Assembly (NCBI RefSeq): GCF_030272615.1
Contig: NC_081414.1
Span: forward strand, 521,052,185-521,116,184
DNA from: Cryptomeria japonica
Taxonomy: Eukaryota; Streptophyta; Pinopsida; Cupressales; Cupressaceae
Direction: 5' to 3'
DNA length: 64,000 nt
The notes under the pieces are model-generated. The model made no database searches. It saw only the letters and a program-made list of their open reading frames with translations, and had not been told where the DNA came from. The translations under genes were made by a program, and so were the position numbers. Each line of letters starts with the position of its first letter. Position 1 is the stretch's first letter. Positions 1 to 11,232 of the stretch are shown in pieces.

Positions 1-1487
1 AGGGTAGACAGAGACACACTGATTTAGCTTTTGTAGAGGCAAAATTAAAGGACAAGGTTGCCACGGGTGAATTTTTTTAAAACTTCTACAACAGAACTTT
101 AGGGAAACACTCAAGACAACATCCTAATCCTAAAAAGGCATCTATTGTCTACATCTGACACTCTGAAGACAAGGATGCCCCAACCCAAAATTGTCTAGCA
201 TTTTTTAGTCCAGATATCTGACATAGGTTCTTGTTTGCTTCCTCTTTCCAGATTTGTAAGGTAAAAGTACAAAGCTGTGTCACACTTTTATAAAGGAAAT
301 GGCCAATGTTGATTCAACTTTTTAAATTAAATCAATAGAAAGTGAAATATATGTTTTGAATTTTGAAATGATATAAACTAATCAAATTTATATTCTTATG
401 TCTATTTTAAGTTTGTAATTTTAACAAAAATTTAAAAAATTAATTGAATATAGTTTTTTATAAAGTAAACACTATAATTTAGTTGCTGAAAAAATGTTGA
501 AATTGAAGTTATACAAGCCACCACACTTTATTTAGTAAAATTTACTTTTTTTTCTTGAACTTTTTTTTGTATATTGATAACTTGAAACTTTAGTGCATGG
601 ATATATTGTTTACTATTTTTTATAAATATATATTTTTCATTAAATTTGAAAAGTTGTGTGTGTTGAAATATAATTGTTTCCAATTCCCACCACCTTTTTT
701 CTTAATTATTTATCCAAATCATAAAAGAATTACATCATCTTGACATAGATTATTTTCTCTACTACATCATTTTTTTTTCAATTTTTTTTAATAAATTTTA
801 GTATTTTTCCTTGACAAGATAATCAACCTTATATTTTAGTGCTGATGACCTACTTTCAATAAAAATAAAAGATAAAACATAAAAACTAATTAAAATATTA
901 AAAGATATATATTTTGGAAAATTCACTTATAGATCTATAAAAGGGTATTTTTATATTTCAAACAAAATATTATTTATAAGAGGAGTTGTTGAAACATCAA
1001 GTTTTATTTTTTTTTGTAATTAGACCAAAAGTAGTATAAAATATACATTTAGTAGACACTTCCAATTGGAAAAGTTGTGCCCCATATATAACTTAGCTAT
1101 AATGAATCTATATAGACCATATGTTTGACTAAAATTAATTTTTAGTTACAATTACTTAAATTCACTTGTGTTGATAAGTTAGCCTGAAACGTGACACATT
1201 TTTGTGCTTTTACCCTTATGCCTGCATATCTGATCTGAGCCTGTTTGTGCATGTTGATCAATTTCACATCTTTAGCCCTACTTCTTACATTCAATTTACA
1301 TCTTTGCATAGCTCATTTTTAACTCCCAATCGAAGCAGTACTAAACTCACCTTGTACTTAGTTCCTTTCAATCAGATTTGAGATTGAGCCAAGTGAATCC
1401 ATTCTCCTTCCAAATGTAATCATTGGATATAGGTTTAATTTCTAGTTTGCATGTATAAATTCGTGAAACCTATTTCCCAACATTACA
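1..1487. repeat. Old LTR-like repeat X, copy 1 (interrupted)
   Basis: Positions 1-259 and about 1216-1487 align by eye with 16.74-17.37 kb and 60.39-61.06 kb (shared wording around GCAAAGGCAAAAAG, CCAGATTTGTA, TTGATTTACAGTCAATTTTA, TTGAGCCAAGTGGATTCATC). The family also resembles parts of the Gypsy LTR at 3.4-4.6 kb (a stretch like GGTTTGACCTAGGAAAACCC), so it is probably an old Gypsy LTR. The left edge lies outside the window; the right edge is placed at a TTACA just before unrelated sequence. A TIR element splits it. Confidence 0.55.
260..1215. mobile_element. Non-autonomous TIR DNA transposon (MITE-like, ~0.96 kb)
   Basis: The left end GGTAAAAGTACAAAGCTGTG (continuing TCAC, 260-283) matches the reverse complement of 1191-1215 at about 21 of 24 bases. 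The interior is very AT-rich and has no ORF. The two other copies of repeat X read straight through the site (CCAGATTTGTACTTATG near 17.15 kb and its near-match near 60.77 kb), so this is an insertion. I found no clear target duplication, so I do not assign a superfamily. Confidence 0.6.
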
Positions 1488-1922
1488 AAGATTAATAATT
1501 TCCAATAAAAGGCTTAAAATAATGTACTCTAATGACATCCAATGACTGTAGGGTGTACCTAAAATATGGATTTTGAAAAGGATTTGACTTTTTTCCAAGA
1601 ATTCAAATTTATCGGTATTGAGACAGTCTACACAATGTTTGCCAACACTTGTCTAGCCTATATAACCATAGATAGATAAATTAAATTGACATGAAATTTT
1701 CTTTTTTTAATCTATTTCTAAACACTAGATTTCATTTAATTTTTCTATTTTTTTCCTAACAAATATTTTATAATTACTTTTTGTGAACTAGTTATCTTGT
1801 CTATTTTACTAAATAAAAAAATGAACGTTAATTTAAGAATTGGAATGTATAATTTTAGAGTGAAATTATAAATGCTTTTCTTCTATCCATGAAAAATATA
1901 AGGAGTGTTTCTAGAGTATCTG
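1488..1922. other. AT-rich stretch, nothing recognised
   Basis: Between repeat X and the LINE-like insertion there is AT-rich sequence with runs of T and A. A short ATG-led reading near 1889 runs into the left repeat of the next element. It is too short to call as a gene. Confidence 0.4.
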
Positions 1923-3351
1923 GAACTCTATTGCTAACTTTGGAGTGAGTTTCCCTATGTCATGGTATAATGAAGGGTTATTGCCTATGAAAGCTAGGGA
2001 GAAATTATTATTTGATCGCATTAATGGTACAAATATCCCCTCAACTTGTAATGATGGTATGTAATTAGAGCAGGATTAGCAATTATTATTTGAAGTGTGG
2101 AAAGCTTCTATATGTTATTATGTAGCTTATCTCTCACGTTTTATGGGTTAAGCTTGTTGTTATCAAGTTACTCTTTCTTCTCCCTTGTTTTCATTGTGAG
2201 GTGCCCAACAATGATTCTGGGAACTCGACTTCAGAGGATGATGAGGAAGTTTGCCCTCCTCCTAAAATATCATCAAGACTTCCAAGAAGAAAAAGGTCTA
2301 GTTTTTGAAGGAGGAGAAGATTCATAAACATGAGAGTGAAGAGAATATGGAGATTCAACATGAGGACTTTGTGGGAAATGGTAACAGGGATTGTACCCCT
2401 GACTCTAAGAATGAGGGTAATTTGCCTCCACAGGATGTTTATGTCTAGGATTCCAAGCAGATGGACTTAGACTCTGAGGAGTTGCAGGACAAACTAGTGC
2501 TAATGCTTGACATTTTGGGTGTGACCAAAAGCTCTTCGATTGATCTTTATAGATTCCACCAATGGGCTTTGCATGAGATAAATAAGTTACACTTGAAACA
2601 GAGAGCCATGATAACTGAATTGGATGGGAAGGAGGGTTTGAATCAGAAAGACAACCAGGACACGAATCTGTATAAAGGGAAAGTTGTTCAGAATGCGGCA
2701 GATAGTGCTACCTAGACTGCAGTTGAAAAGAGCATGATGTTAGAGTGTTTGAAGAAAAATGGCGAGGCAATTGATCTCTTAAAGAACATATATGACCAAA
2801 ATATGGAGGGGGTCGATAAGAAGGTAGCACAAATTGAGGAAGCCCTAAAGAAAATTATGGAAAACAGTGCTGCTATGATGAAGGTTTCCGCTACCAACAT
2901 GAATACTCTGGTTACCAGGTTGGAGAAAATTCACAATGAGAAGAATGTTATTGACCTTGAGAAGGATGCTGGAGTTTCCAGCTCAAAGGTTGTTCCTCAC
3001 TCATCGAGGAGGACTAGGCAGAGTGCTAAAATGATGGTGGATTCTCTTCCACAAGATCTTCTAGATCTTAAAGATGTTGCCAAGACCATACTGATGCTAG
3101 AAAAGGAGGCCTCTCAGGCCTTAAATGTTTTCAAGTAGTTTTTGTTAGTTGATGTCTCTACCAACTCACTAGCTTTTTTCTATTGTTGCTTGGGTTGCTG
3201 GTCTGTATTGTTTTCCCTGTTGCATCCAGCTTTGTGTGTTTATCTTTATGGTGTCCTGAAATTTAATGCCTTACTTTTTAGAAGCTTTATAAGGGGTTTC
3301 GAGTCCCCTTAAAAGTTGGTTTTGCTTAATCAAAAACTAGAACTCTATTGC
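1923..3351 (+). mobile_element. LINE-like or retroposed insertion with 12-bp target duplication
   Basis: GAACTCTATTGC occurs at 1923-1934 and again at 3340-3351, immediately after a tail ending CTTAATCAAAAACTA. The sequence before that tail (GGGGTTTCGAGTCCCCTTAA, 3293-3312) looks like the 3' end of plant LINE transcripts. The enclosed 1.4 kb carries a decayed ORF on the plus strand and no reverse transcriptase. Read together this is a 5'-truncated or non-autonomous non-LTR insertion with a 12-bp target-site duplication. A gene-like reading may start just upstream of the left repeat, which would argue against that boundary. Confidence 0.5.
2281..3138 (+). pseudogene. Decayed coiled-coil ORF, interrupted by TAG codons
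   Basis: One reading frame runs about 285 codons from 2281 to the stop at 3138, interrupted by TAG at 2299, 2446 and 2713. A related acidic stretch just upstream (SEDDEEVCPPPKISSRLPRR, from about 2228) lies in another frame, so there is also a frameshift near 2270. The product is highly charged, rich in K and E, with long heptad-like helical stretches (about 2734-2990) and a basic patch SSRRTRQSAKMM near 3000. No enzyme motif is visible. It lies inside the LINE-like insertion just before its 3' tail, so it may be an ORF1-like protein. I do not recognise the family. Confidence 0.45.
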
Positions 3352-3402
3352 AATGCATATTATCCTATATAATTTCAAGACTTTAACAAAAATTATAACT
3401 TT

Positions 3403-4614
3403 TCTTGCATCGTAAATTGTATCTGCATACAATTTCATCCTCACCTAGAGCTCATCTCGATACTTCGAATTCCAATGCCCAATGCCTATTCTATTTTTTC
3501 TCACACCACTCAAAGAATCCTACTTTTTTATCATCTTCCCTACCTTTCCTCAAAACTTGAGTCCTAATTGACAAGACTAGGGTGTTGGGCACCTTGGTCC
3601 TAGCTCAGGACCAGGGCACCCAACACCTTGATCCTCTCAATTAGGGCCCATTTTGGGTCCCCACAATGGTCACTTCATGTAGGAGGTAAATTCGATCCCG
3701 TGTCAGCCTACTTTGGAAATTTAATTAATTTTTTGGGTAGTCAAGTAAAAAAGGAGGTCTACCTCTCTCATTTGAAACCTAATCCATCTAACTTTTTCAA
3801 GAGGCAAAAATAAAGATCCTAATCTAATTAAATTGAGCAAGCAATCAATCATTCATCAAGCATTAAAGTAGAAGTGAAGAAAAGTTTATGCATTCAAGAT
3901 TGCATCCATGATCAATCTTCTTTGAAGACATTCTACAAGACATCCTAATATCCTTGCATGAGGATCAAACAAAACTTCATCAAGGTATATTTTCAATTAC
4001 AAGAATTTTTACTTCAGATCTGGCCTTTCCCTCAAAAGGAAAGCATTTAGTAGTCATTTCCATTTTAATTCCTATTTCAATTTTAAGGTTAATTCCTAAA
4101 CCAAGGTTTGACATAAGGAAAACCCTTATCCCCAACATCTTTCCCTTTATTTTCGTGTGTTGGAAACAAGTTTAGGAGCTCTAGTCCAGGATTATGACAA
4201 AGTTAACAATAATCAACAAGTTCATCTTTCGACGGAGAAAGATTTAGAGGACCTAGGAGAATTTGCACTACATGGTCCCAAAACATTGGGCCAACCTTCT
4301 AGGAATAGGTTCTAAACATATTCTTTTACCCAAATCTCAATTTGTGGCTTTGTGGCATATCTATAATAGTCTGTTTTCAACAATTTGCTTCAATTATTCA
4401 TAGTTTTACCCTAATTTCATAACTAATTTCCAAATTCAACTAAGAAAGAGGATAACTATCAACCAACTAGTGAATCTAATTACAGCCCTTTCCTTATTTA
4501 GATTGTAGTTAGATCTATTAGGTTTACTCCTCTTTTAATGTATTGGGTTAATTTGGTTAGTTGGCGATTTTATTATTTTGATTGAACCCTAATTCCCAAT
4601 TTTTCTCCAATACA
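3403..4614 (+). repeat. 5' LTR of old Gypsy element
   Basis: About 1.21 kb, aligned along its length with 10020-11227 and 55256-56436. Its start TCTTGCATCG is a mutated form of the TGTAGCATCG seen at the 3' LTR, and it ends CCAATACA. It contains a short inverted pair around CACCTTGGTCCTAG and GACCAGGGCACC near 3590-3620. Confidence 0.75.
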
Positions 4615-4631
4615 TTTTGGTGAGCCTGACT
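4615..4631 (+). promoter_or_regulatory. Primer binding site of old Gypsy element
   Basis: Directly after the 5' LTR the sequence reads TTTTGGTGAGCCTGACT, the position and TGG start expected for a tRNA primer binding site. I do not assign the tRNA type. Confidence 0.5.
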
Positions 4632-5158
4632 TCTTTCATGTTTTTTTCGATTTATTGTCTAATATCTAATTTGTATGCATTTTAACATTATATTTTGCAC
4701 TCATAAATTTGATTTGCAATTGAATTACATAAATTTAGTTGGTAAATTCACAAAAGCCCTAATTTATTATTCTTAAGTTGACTTGTGGGTTGCATAATTT
4801 TTCAATTGTATTTTATGATTTGGTTATTATGACATATTATGATCAAATTTAGAGACATCTAATATTAAAAAACACAATTCAAATTACTTGATTAGTTGGT
4901 TAACCATTCACTTTGACAAGGAATTGCATTGTTTAATCATAGTTTTCATTCAATTTCCCTCATTTGTGTATGAGTTTTGTTACCATTAGTACTACATACA
5001 ATATTCTAGTGAGAAGAAGTTGTAGACTTAAGGCTTCCCAAGGTTTAAACATTAAGGATATGGAGCCTTAGTTGGACAATTTATTCCATTAGAATGTTGG
5101 TGTTTCTCCTAATCTGACAAACATCATTTATCCCCATTCTCCCCATACTTCTTATGAT

Positions 5159-6488
5159 GTGGATGAATCACTAACTAGGGTTACTATTGACCAGTTAGAG
5201 AATATTGATAATGAATTTGAGAATCTTCAACAATGGATGAGTCAGCTATACTCAGAAAGTGAGGCAGTCCCCTTGATTAAAGGATTAAAAAGAATGGTGC
5301 AAAGTGATAAGATAGGTGTGGATTTGTTGTGTGGCCTTTCTCATATTGTTGACACTAATATTATGCTAATAAAAATTTGTGTCAAAGTGCTTGGTTACCC
5401 TCAACCCACTAGTCAAGTTAACCATTCCATTCCTATACCTACATCCTTGCCTAGAGTGTGCCTACAAATTTACATCTTCTATCATGACTACTTCCACACA
5501 AAATGTTAATCCTACACATGTTAGTCATGAGGGAAATCCTATTAATCAATATTCTTACATTCCTCCTTTTGTGAGTTTTCCATTTGTTTCACAACCATCT
5601 CCCATACCAACATACCACAATGTTCCACCTCCATATTCTCAGCCTCCACCTACATAAAAAAATGTTATTCTTTCATTACAATCCATCATGTACAATTTGA
5701 ATCCATCCACCAGAGCAACCATCAATAACTTATCCCAAATGGTTACATCCTTACAACATCAATCGGCTTCCATAACTCAATCCAAGTTCAATGTTCCCAC
5801 ATTTGATGTAGAGAGCCCACTATCCAATGATATTGTTTGTGTGGTTCCTCCTAAACATATGGAAGTCCCTCAATTGCAGCTATATATATGAAAAGGTGAA
5901 ACATTGACTCATGTGAAGACATTTCAAACTTTGTGTAGTGAGACTTATGGCTAAATTGATTACTAGAACCTTTAGAGATAAATATTTGCAAAGGTATTGT
6001 TCTTTGTATCCTTATTCTATTACTTCATTTCAACAATTGGCTAATGATTTCATTAAATTATTTCAAAATAACATTGGTCATTACTTTGATTGGTTTGATT
6101 CATTGTAAGAAAGGAGTTAAAAAAAATGACTGATTTTATTGGTAGATATAAACATTTGCATTCTCAAATTGCTTATCAAGTGCCTAATCATGACGTTCAA
6201 ATAATTTTAATTGCTAATTTATAAAAAGACATTAGAGATAAGCTTCTATTTTTAGAGTTTAATTCCTTTATACAATTATGTGTAGTGTTTCATAATTATC
6301 AGCTTCAAGTGAGTCAATTTGAATCATCCTCTTCAATGGCTTTGGTTCATAAGAATGAGAGTGTTGAACAAAAAATTATGAAGTTCAAACCTAACAAAGG
6401 TTTCATCAAGATCAATGACAACATCAACACTCAAGTGGGAGCTATGACATCAGGTGTGGCCCCTTTATCCAACTACTTTAGAAAATAA
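5159..6488 (+). pseudogene. Gypsy gag remnant
   Basis: Fragments in several plus-strand frames make up a decayed gag. 5159-5509 holds an acidic N-terminal piece. 5510-5890 is rich in proline and serine (PPPYSQPPP) and then carries TRATINNLSQMVTSLQHQ. 5950-6488 holds the Retrotrans_gag region: LITRTFRDKYLQRYCSLYPY, SFQQLANDFIKLFQNNIGHY, MTDFIGRYKHLHSQIAYQVP, and a tail FKPNKGFIKI. Frameshifts and in-frame stops break it throughout. It would have encoded the capsid-like protein that packages element RNA. Confidence 0.65.
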
Positions 6489-6639
6489 TTAAATCCTTTT
6501 TCTAAGTTTTTTCATAGTATATAATGTTGAAATTAATGAATGCTAATGTGTTGCAACTTCCTCCCATAAATCCAATTGACACTTCCAAACTATTTCCACC
6601 TTACCATGATCCCAAATCTTTTTGTCAATATCACCATCA

Positions 6640-8190
6640 ACCTGGCCATGAGCTGAGAAGCATTACAACTTGAGAAATAAGATCTAAGAATTCATTGATA
6701 ACAATACTATATTTGTAGGTGTCAATGACAAAGGGAATAAATTTGTAGCTCCTCCTAATCAAAAACTCCAAATCTTTACCAATCCATTGCCTTCTCACTC
6801 TACCAATGTTGTTGAGTTTGAGTCTCTTGATTTTTCTCCTAACGACCTTGGTATGGAATCTAATAATGTTGTGAACCTGGTTGAAAAACCTACACATCAA
6901 AATAACATGCATTACTTTTGATCCTAGTGAGACTATTGTTGCACCCGACGGCCCATTGTATATCACTACGAAGATCAAAGACAAAATTTCACAAGGGTTC
7001 CTCATTGATTGAGTGTGTATGGTGAATTCCATCACTGAAGAATATCTTTATATTTAATGATTGGATCAAGTGACATATTACAAATCTAATGCTATGGTCA
7101 AGGTGTATGATGGTTTCTCTTGCCCTACTATTGGTTGTTGGCAATTGACACTCATCTGAGTTATAGGTGTTGTCATTGATGGCAACACACTTCATGGAAG
7201 ATCTAGGAATCAAGGTAACTGGAATTCATATCACTGATATTCAGGGAACCGACATGCATGTAACCAGCAAACTTAGAACCGGTATTCTAAGGCTGACATA
7301 GGAGATTGATCCAAAAAATGTGGAAGCGGTAGTAGTCACATATTTTTATGTTTATATTTTGTCTGAGCTGACATGTCTCATATATTTTGGAATATGATTG
7401 TAAGCCGACATAAGGCATTTATGTTTATACATGTAAATGGGTATATAAGTCAGTTCAGTTAGGTGATTTTGAAGATACAGATGTGATAGGCTATGTGATG
7501 TTATGCGAGCAAGATCTTGATCGAGAAGATGCGAATGTAAATATCTGTAGTTGGTCTTGGTTATTTGTCTAGAGAATTAGAGAGCGATCTAAGTTACCGA
7601 TAAGGGAGGTTACAGTATAAATGGGTACAAATAGTTCATAAACTGGAACTCATCCAGCATGTCAGATGCACATTCAGAGTTCAGATTTCATTTGTAATTC
7701 AGTATTCCATATCTGTAGTTAGTGAGGCTCCTTTGTGATGAGCAGTATTCTCTAGGCAGTGTGCCTTCCTACATGTGTAGACCCCTCTTGTAATATTTAT
7801 TCATTTGGCCAGTGGATAGATATTGTGGGTCACCAATCCCACCGTGGTTTTTCCTATTTAAGGTTTTCCACTTATAAATCTCTATGTTATGGTGTTGATT
7901 CTTATGGTTGCATTGCTATTACTTGATGTTAATTTCTTTTATGCATACCGGTTAATAAGTGGATTTGATAATAAGGCTAAAAATATTCTAACTGGCAGAA
8001 AATTGATTCACACCCCCTCTCAGTGTTCTTGGATCCCAACATTGGTTCCATTACTCTTCCTGTTAAGGTTAGTATTAAGTGCTTAGATGTCAACTTTGTC
8101 ATTATTCCTACATTGGATCAATTTCCTGTGAAGTTGGGACATCCTTGGATCTCTTCCATTGAAGCTATTCCTTCTACAACATAAATATTT
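6640..8190 (+). pseudogene. Gypsy aspartic protease region, split by solo Copia LTR
   Basis: Before the insertion, about 6930-7150 reads VAPDGPLYITTKIKDKISQG then FLID and MVNSITEEYLYI. After it, 8042-8180 reads TLPVKVSIKCLDVNF and IIPTLDQFPVKLGHPWISSI, the LGHPW motif typical of the C-terminal half of Gypsy protease regions. The break at 7168-8041 is the Copia-type LTR described separately. Several stop codons show it is dead. The minus-strand ORFs across this stretch are shadows. Confidence 0.6.
7168..8041 (+). mobile_element. Solo Copia-type LTR
   Basis: An 874 bp insert begins TGTTGTCATTG and ends GGATCCCAACA, giving 5-bp terminal inverted repeats TGTTG/CAACA as in LTRs. It contains CCACCGTGGTTTTTCC, also present (minus strand) in the Copia LTRs at 19.55 and 54.15 kb, and near its end CACCCCCTCTCAGT, which those LTRs share. 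It splits the Gypsy protease. I see no perfect 5-bp target duplication, so the insertion is old or its edges have mutated. No internal sequence remains, as expected after LTR-LTR recombination. Confidence 0.7.
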
Positions 8191-8239
8191 GAAATTTCCT
8201 CATAATGACACTATCATAACAATTAACCATGGCATTTAG

Positions 8240-9127
8240 CAACCCATAGTGAAGCATGGAAATTCACTCTTGATTACTTTTGGCCTAAAAAAATTGAACC
8301 TCTTAAGCCTCAAAATGACATCCTTTTCTTATCTTATCAAAATTGGAAAAATGAGAAGATCATATCCTTGAGTAAACCTAGAGACCCTACACCTATATAT
8401 ATTCCTCCTCTTCATAATGGACCTGGTATTATTCCTACTCCTATTCCTCCTATATATGCCTTAACCTCGCCTCCTCCTTCTTATAAAGGAAAGCGCTTGG
8501 CATCTAGTCTCTCTCAACCTATTAAGGTTTCTTCAGTTCCTCCTCCTATAAGGGAAGAAAAGAAGCCTAAATCCATTGATCCTAAACCTTCACAAGTCTT
8601 GACTAAAACTAAAAGAAATTTTTGTTCAAGAGAATGCTGAAAAAGATGTCATGCTAAGGCTCGTGAGATTACTTCCCAAACCATTTCCTCCCCAAAGACA
8701 CCAAATGTTAACTTGGTCCCATTTGTCCAACCTTTTCCTAACCCTAGGGAGAAAGTTCCCATCAAATCACCTATATTAAAAATTTCTCAAGAAAAATGAT
8801 AGTTTAACTTCTTTTTGTATTACATATCCTATTTTTATTAATCTAGATCATGATATGGATGATGATAAAATTTTTTATGCTAACAATGTTTACTCTAATA
8901 ATTTTGATGATATGTATGAACTTATTGAGATTAATCATGAGTTATCTTCACATTTTTCAAAAGCATTAACCCTAGCTCCTAGTGACAAACAAAGTGAGAA
9001 CGGTCCGTGTTTTGAACTTGTAGTAGCTCCATCTATTGTGCTCAAATTGGATCCTCTTGTATCTTTTCCACCATTCCTAAATTATGTTCACCAAGATTGG
9101 GAGGAATCTAATGATTTGCTTGACTAG
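8240..9127 (+). pseudogene. Gypsy 3' coding region of unknown function
   Basis: Two open segments follow the protease. 8260-8640 encodes a basic, proline-rich stretch (NIPP-like repeats, SPPPSYKGKRLASSLSQ). 8855-9127 encodes an acidic segment (MDDDKIFYANNVYSNNFDDM) ending in KLDPLVSFPPFLNYVHQDW. No reverse transcriptase or integrase motif is visible. It lies where pol would be in an autonomous element, so it may be a replacement ORF of this lineage. I do not recognise a domain. Confidence 0.45.
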
Positions 9128-10019
9128 CTTCATTTGTGTCTTGGATTCTCTTTTGTGTGTTTTCTTGTTCACAATGTGCTTCCCCCGTGATAAGTTGCTT
9201 GACATGTTTTGTGTTATGTTAGGTTCTCTTTGGATGATCCTTGTTACTTTGTTGGTGCAAGGTAATAAAGATGTTGAATATTTTATGGCATTCTTATATT
9301 TGTATCTCAATTATTCTATATGTTGTGCCTTGTGTTGTCTACTTGGGAACGATACAAAGCGTTGAGATCTCTTTTTGGTCTCTTCCATGTTGAATCAAAA
9401 GACACTTGTGCTCTTCTTCCATTATTTTTTTAATTCCACTATCTTTGGGGGATGAGGTCAATTCAATACAAATATCCTTGATATACATTGTTTATCATAA
9501 GAACATACTGACCTCAGAGTTTGTGGACCCCTTATGTGCTTATATGTTTTGTGACAATTATCTATTGATTTGTCCTTTCTTGGGGACATCTCATTTTGGT
9601 ATCGTGCTTGTATTTTGGATGCATGATACCTTAAATAAATTTCTCCCAATAAGGTGTATGTGATCACTTTAACATAGGGGAATACACTCCATTCAATGTT
9701 ATACTTTATGCACATGCCATGACATGTTTTCAACACTCAAGTTAATTTGCAAACTAAGCCTTTTGCTTTGTAATTTGGTATTTTTCTTTTTCATGAATCA
9801 TAATGCAAAAATATTACTAGGCTAATGCACTCATGGTCTCTCCCTTTCCCTTTTAGGTGTTGTCCCTTTTATCTTGATATTAGAGTAGTAAGATCCTAAA
9901 GTCCCTAGGGGATTAGTGTGTCTTGTCTCTTTGATATCTTGGTGAAAAAATTTCAATACAACTTTGAACTTTACCGTGAGCATGCCTAGTTTCAAACTCT
10001 TGATAAAATGGAGGCTAAA
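9128..10019 (+). other. Non-coding 3' internal part of old Gypsy element
   Basis: T-rich sequence with no domain-bearing ORF. It ends in a purine-rich stretch (AAAATGGAGGCTAAA) directly before the 3' LTR, the likely polypurine tract. Confidence 0.45.
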
Positions 10020-11227
10020 TGTAGCATCGTAAATTATATCCACATACAATTTCATCATCGCCTAGACCTCACCTTGGCTCTTCAACTTTCGATGCCCGAT
10101 GCTTGTTTTGATTCTTCTCACACCACCTAGAATCTTGATTTTTCATCACCTTCCATGTATTTCCTCAAAACTTGATTCTTGATTGATAGGAATATAACTC
10201 TAGATGCCTTGGTCCTAGCTTGGGACCAAGGCACCCAACGGTTTGGCTCTCAATTAGGGCCAATTTTGGGTACCCACAATGATCACTTCATGTGAGTGAG
10301 AAATTTGATATTGTGTTGGACTACTCCAGAAATTTAATTAATTTTCAAAGAGTCAAGTATACAAGGATTTCTACCCCTCTCATTTGAAACCTAATCGTTC
10401 CAACTTTTTCAAGGGGTAAAAATAAATATCCTATTCCAAGTCAAGTGAGCAAGCAATAAACCATTCATCGAGCATTAAAGTAGAAGTGAAGTCAAGCTTA
10501 TGCATTCAAGATGGCATCCATGATCGACCTTCTTTGAAGACATTCTACAAGACATCCTAATACTCCTGCATAAGGATCAAACAAAACTTCATCGAGATAT
10601 TTTTCATTACAAGAATTTTTACTTCAAATCTGGCCTTTCCTTCAAAAGGAAAGCATTTAGTAGTCATTTCCATTTCAATTCTTATTTCAATTTCAAGGTT
10701 AATTCCTAAACTGGGAATTAACCTAAGGGAAATCTCTATCCCCAACATCTTTCCTTTTCATTCTATGTGTGATAAATAGGTTTAGGAGTTGTACTTCAAG
10801 ATTTTGACATATTTGACAATGACAGATAGGTTAAGCTTTCAACCTAGAAAAATTTGGAGTGCTAGGACAAATATGTACTACCTGATCCCGAAAAATCAGG
10901 TTGAACTTTTGGAAATGGTTTCTAAATATATTCTTTTGCCGAGATCTGAGTTTATGGCTCAGTGGGATATTTGTAGCAACCTGTTTTTGACAATTTGCTT
11001 CAATTATTCATGGTTTTACCCTAATTTCACAACTACATTCCAAAGTCAACTAAGAGGATAACTATCAACCAACCAGTGAATCTAATCAAAATTTCAACCC
11101 TTTCTTTATTTAGATTGTAGCTAGATCTATTAGGTTCACTCCCCTTTCAATGTATTGGGTTAATTTAGTTAGTTAGTGGTTTTATTATCTTAATTGTGAA
11201 CTGAATTCCTAATTTTCCTCCAATACA
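10020..11227 (+). repeat. 3' LTR of old Gypsy element
   Basis: Starts TGTAGCATCG and ends CCAATACA, followed by target duplication ACTTT. From 10049 onward it is also the left end of a long segment duplicated at 55256-60989. The duplicate keeps this LTR end at 56436 and the same flank. Confidence 0.75.
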
Positions 11228-11232
11228 ACTTT

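Larger units (their letters stand above)
3403..11227 (+). mobile_element. Complete old Gypsy LTR retrotransposon, lacking pol
   Basis: Two LTRs (3403-4614 and 10020-11227) flank an internal region with gag and protease remnants on the plus strand. The 5-bp duplication ACTTT is present on both sides (3398-3402 and 11228-11232), which fixes both ends. A purine-rich GGAGG stretch lies before the 3' LTR and a primer-binding-like TTTTGGTGAGCC follows the 5' LTR. The LTRs differ at many positions, so the insertion is old. Without the solo Copia LTR the internal region is only about 4.5 kb. I see no reverse transcriptase, RNase H or integrase, so this is a gag-protease, non-autonomous element. Confidence 0.8.
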
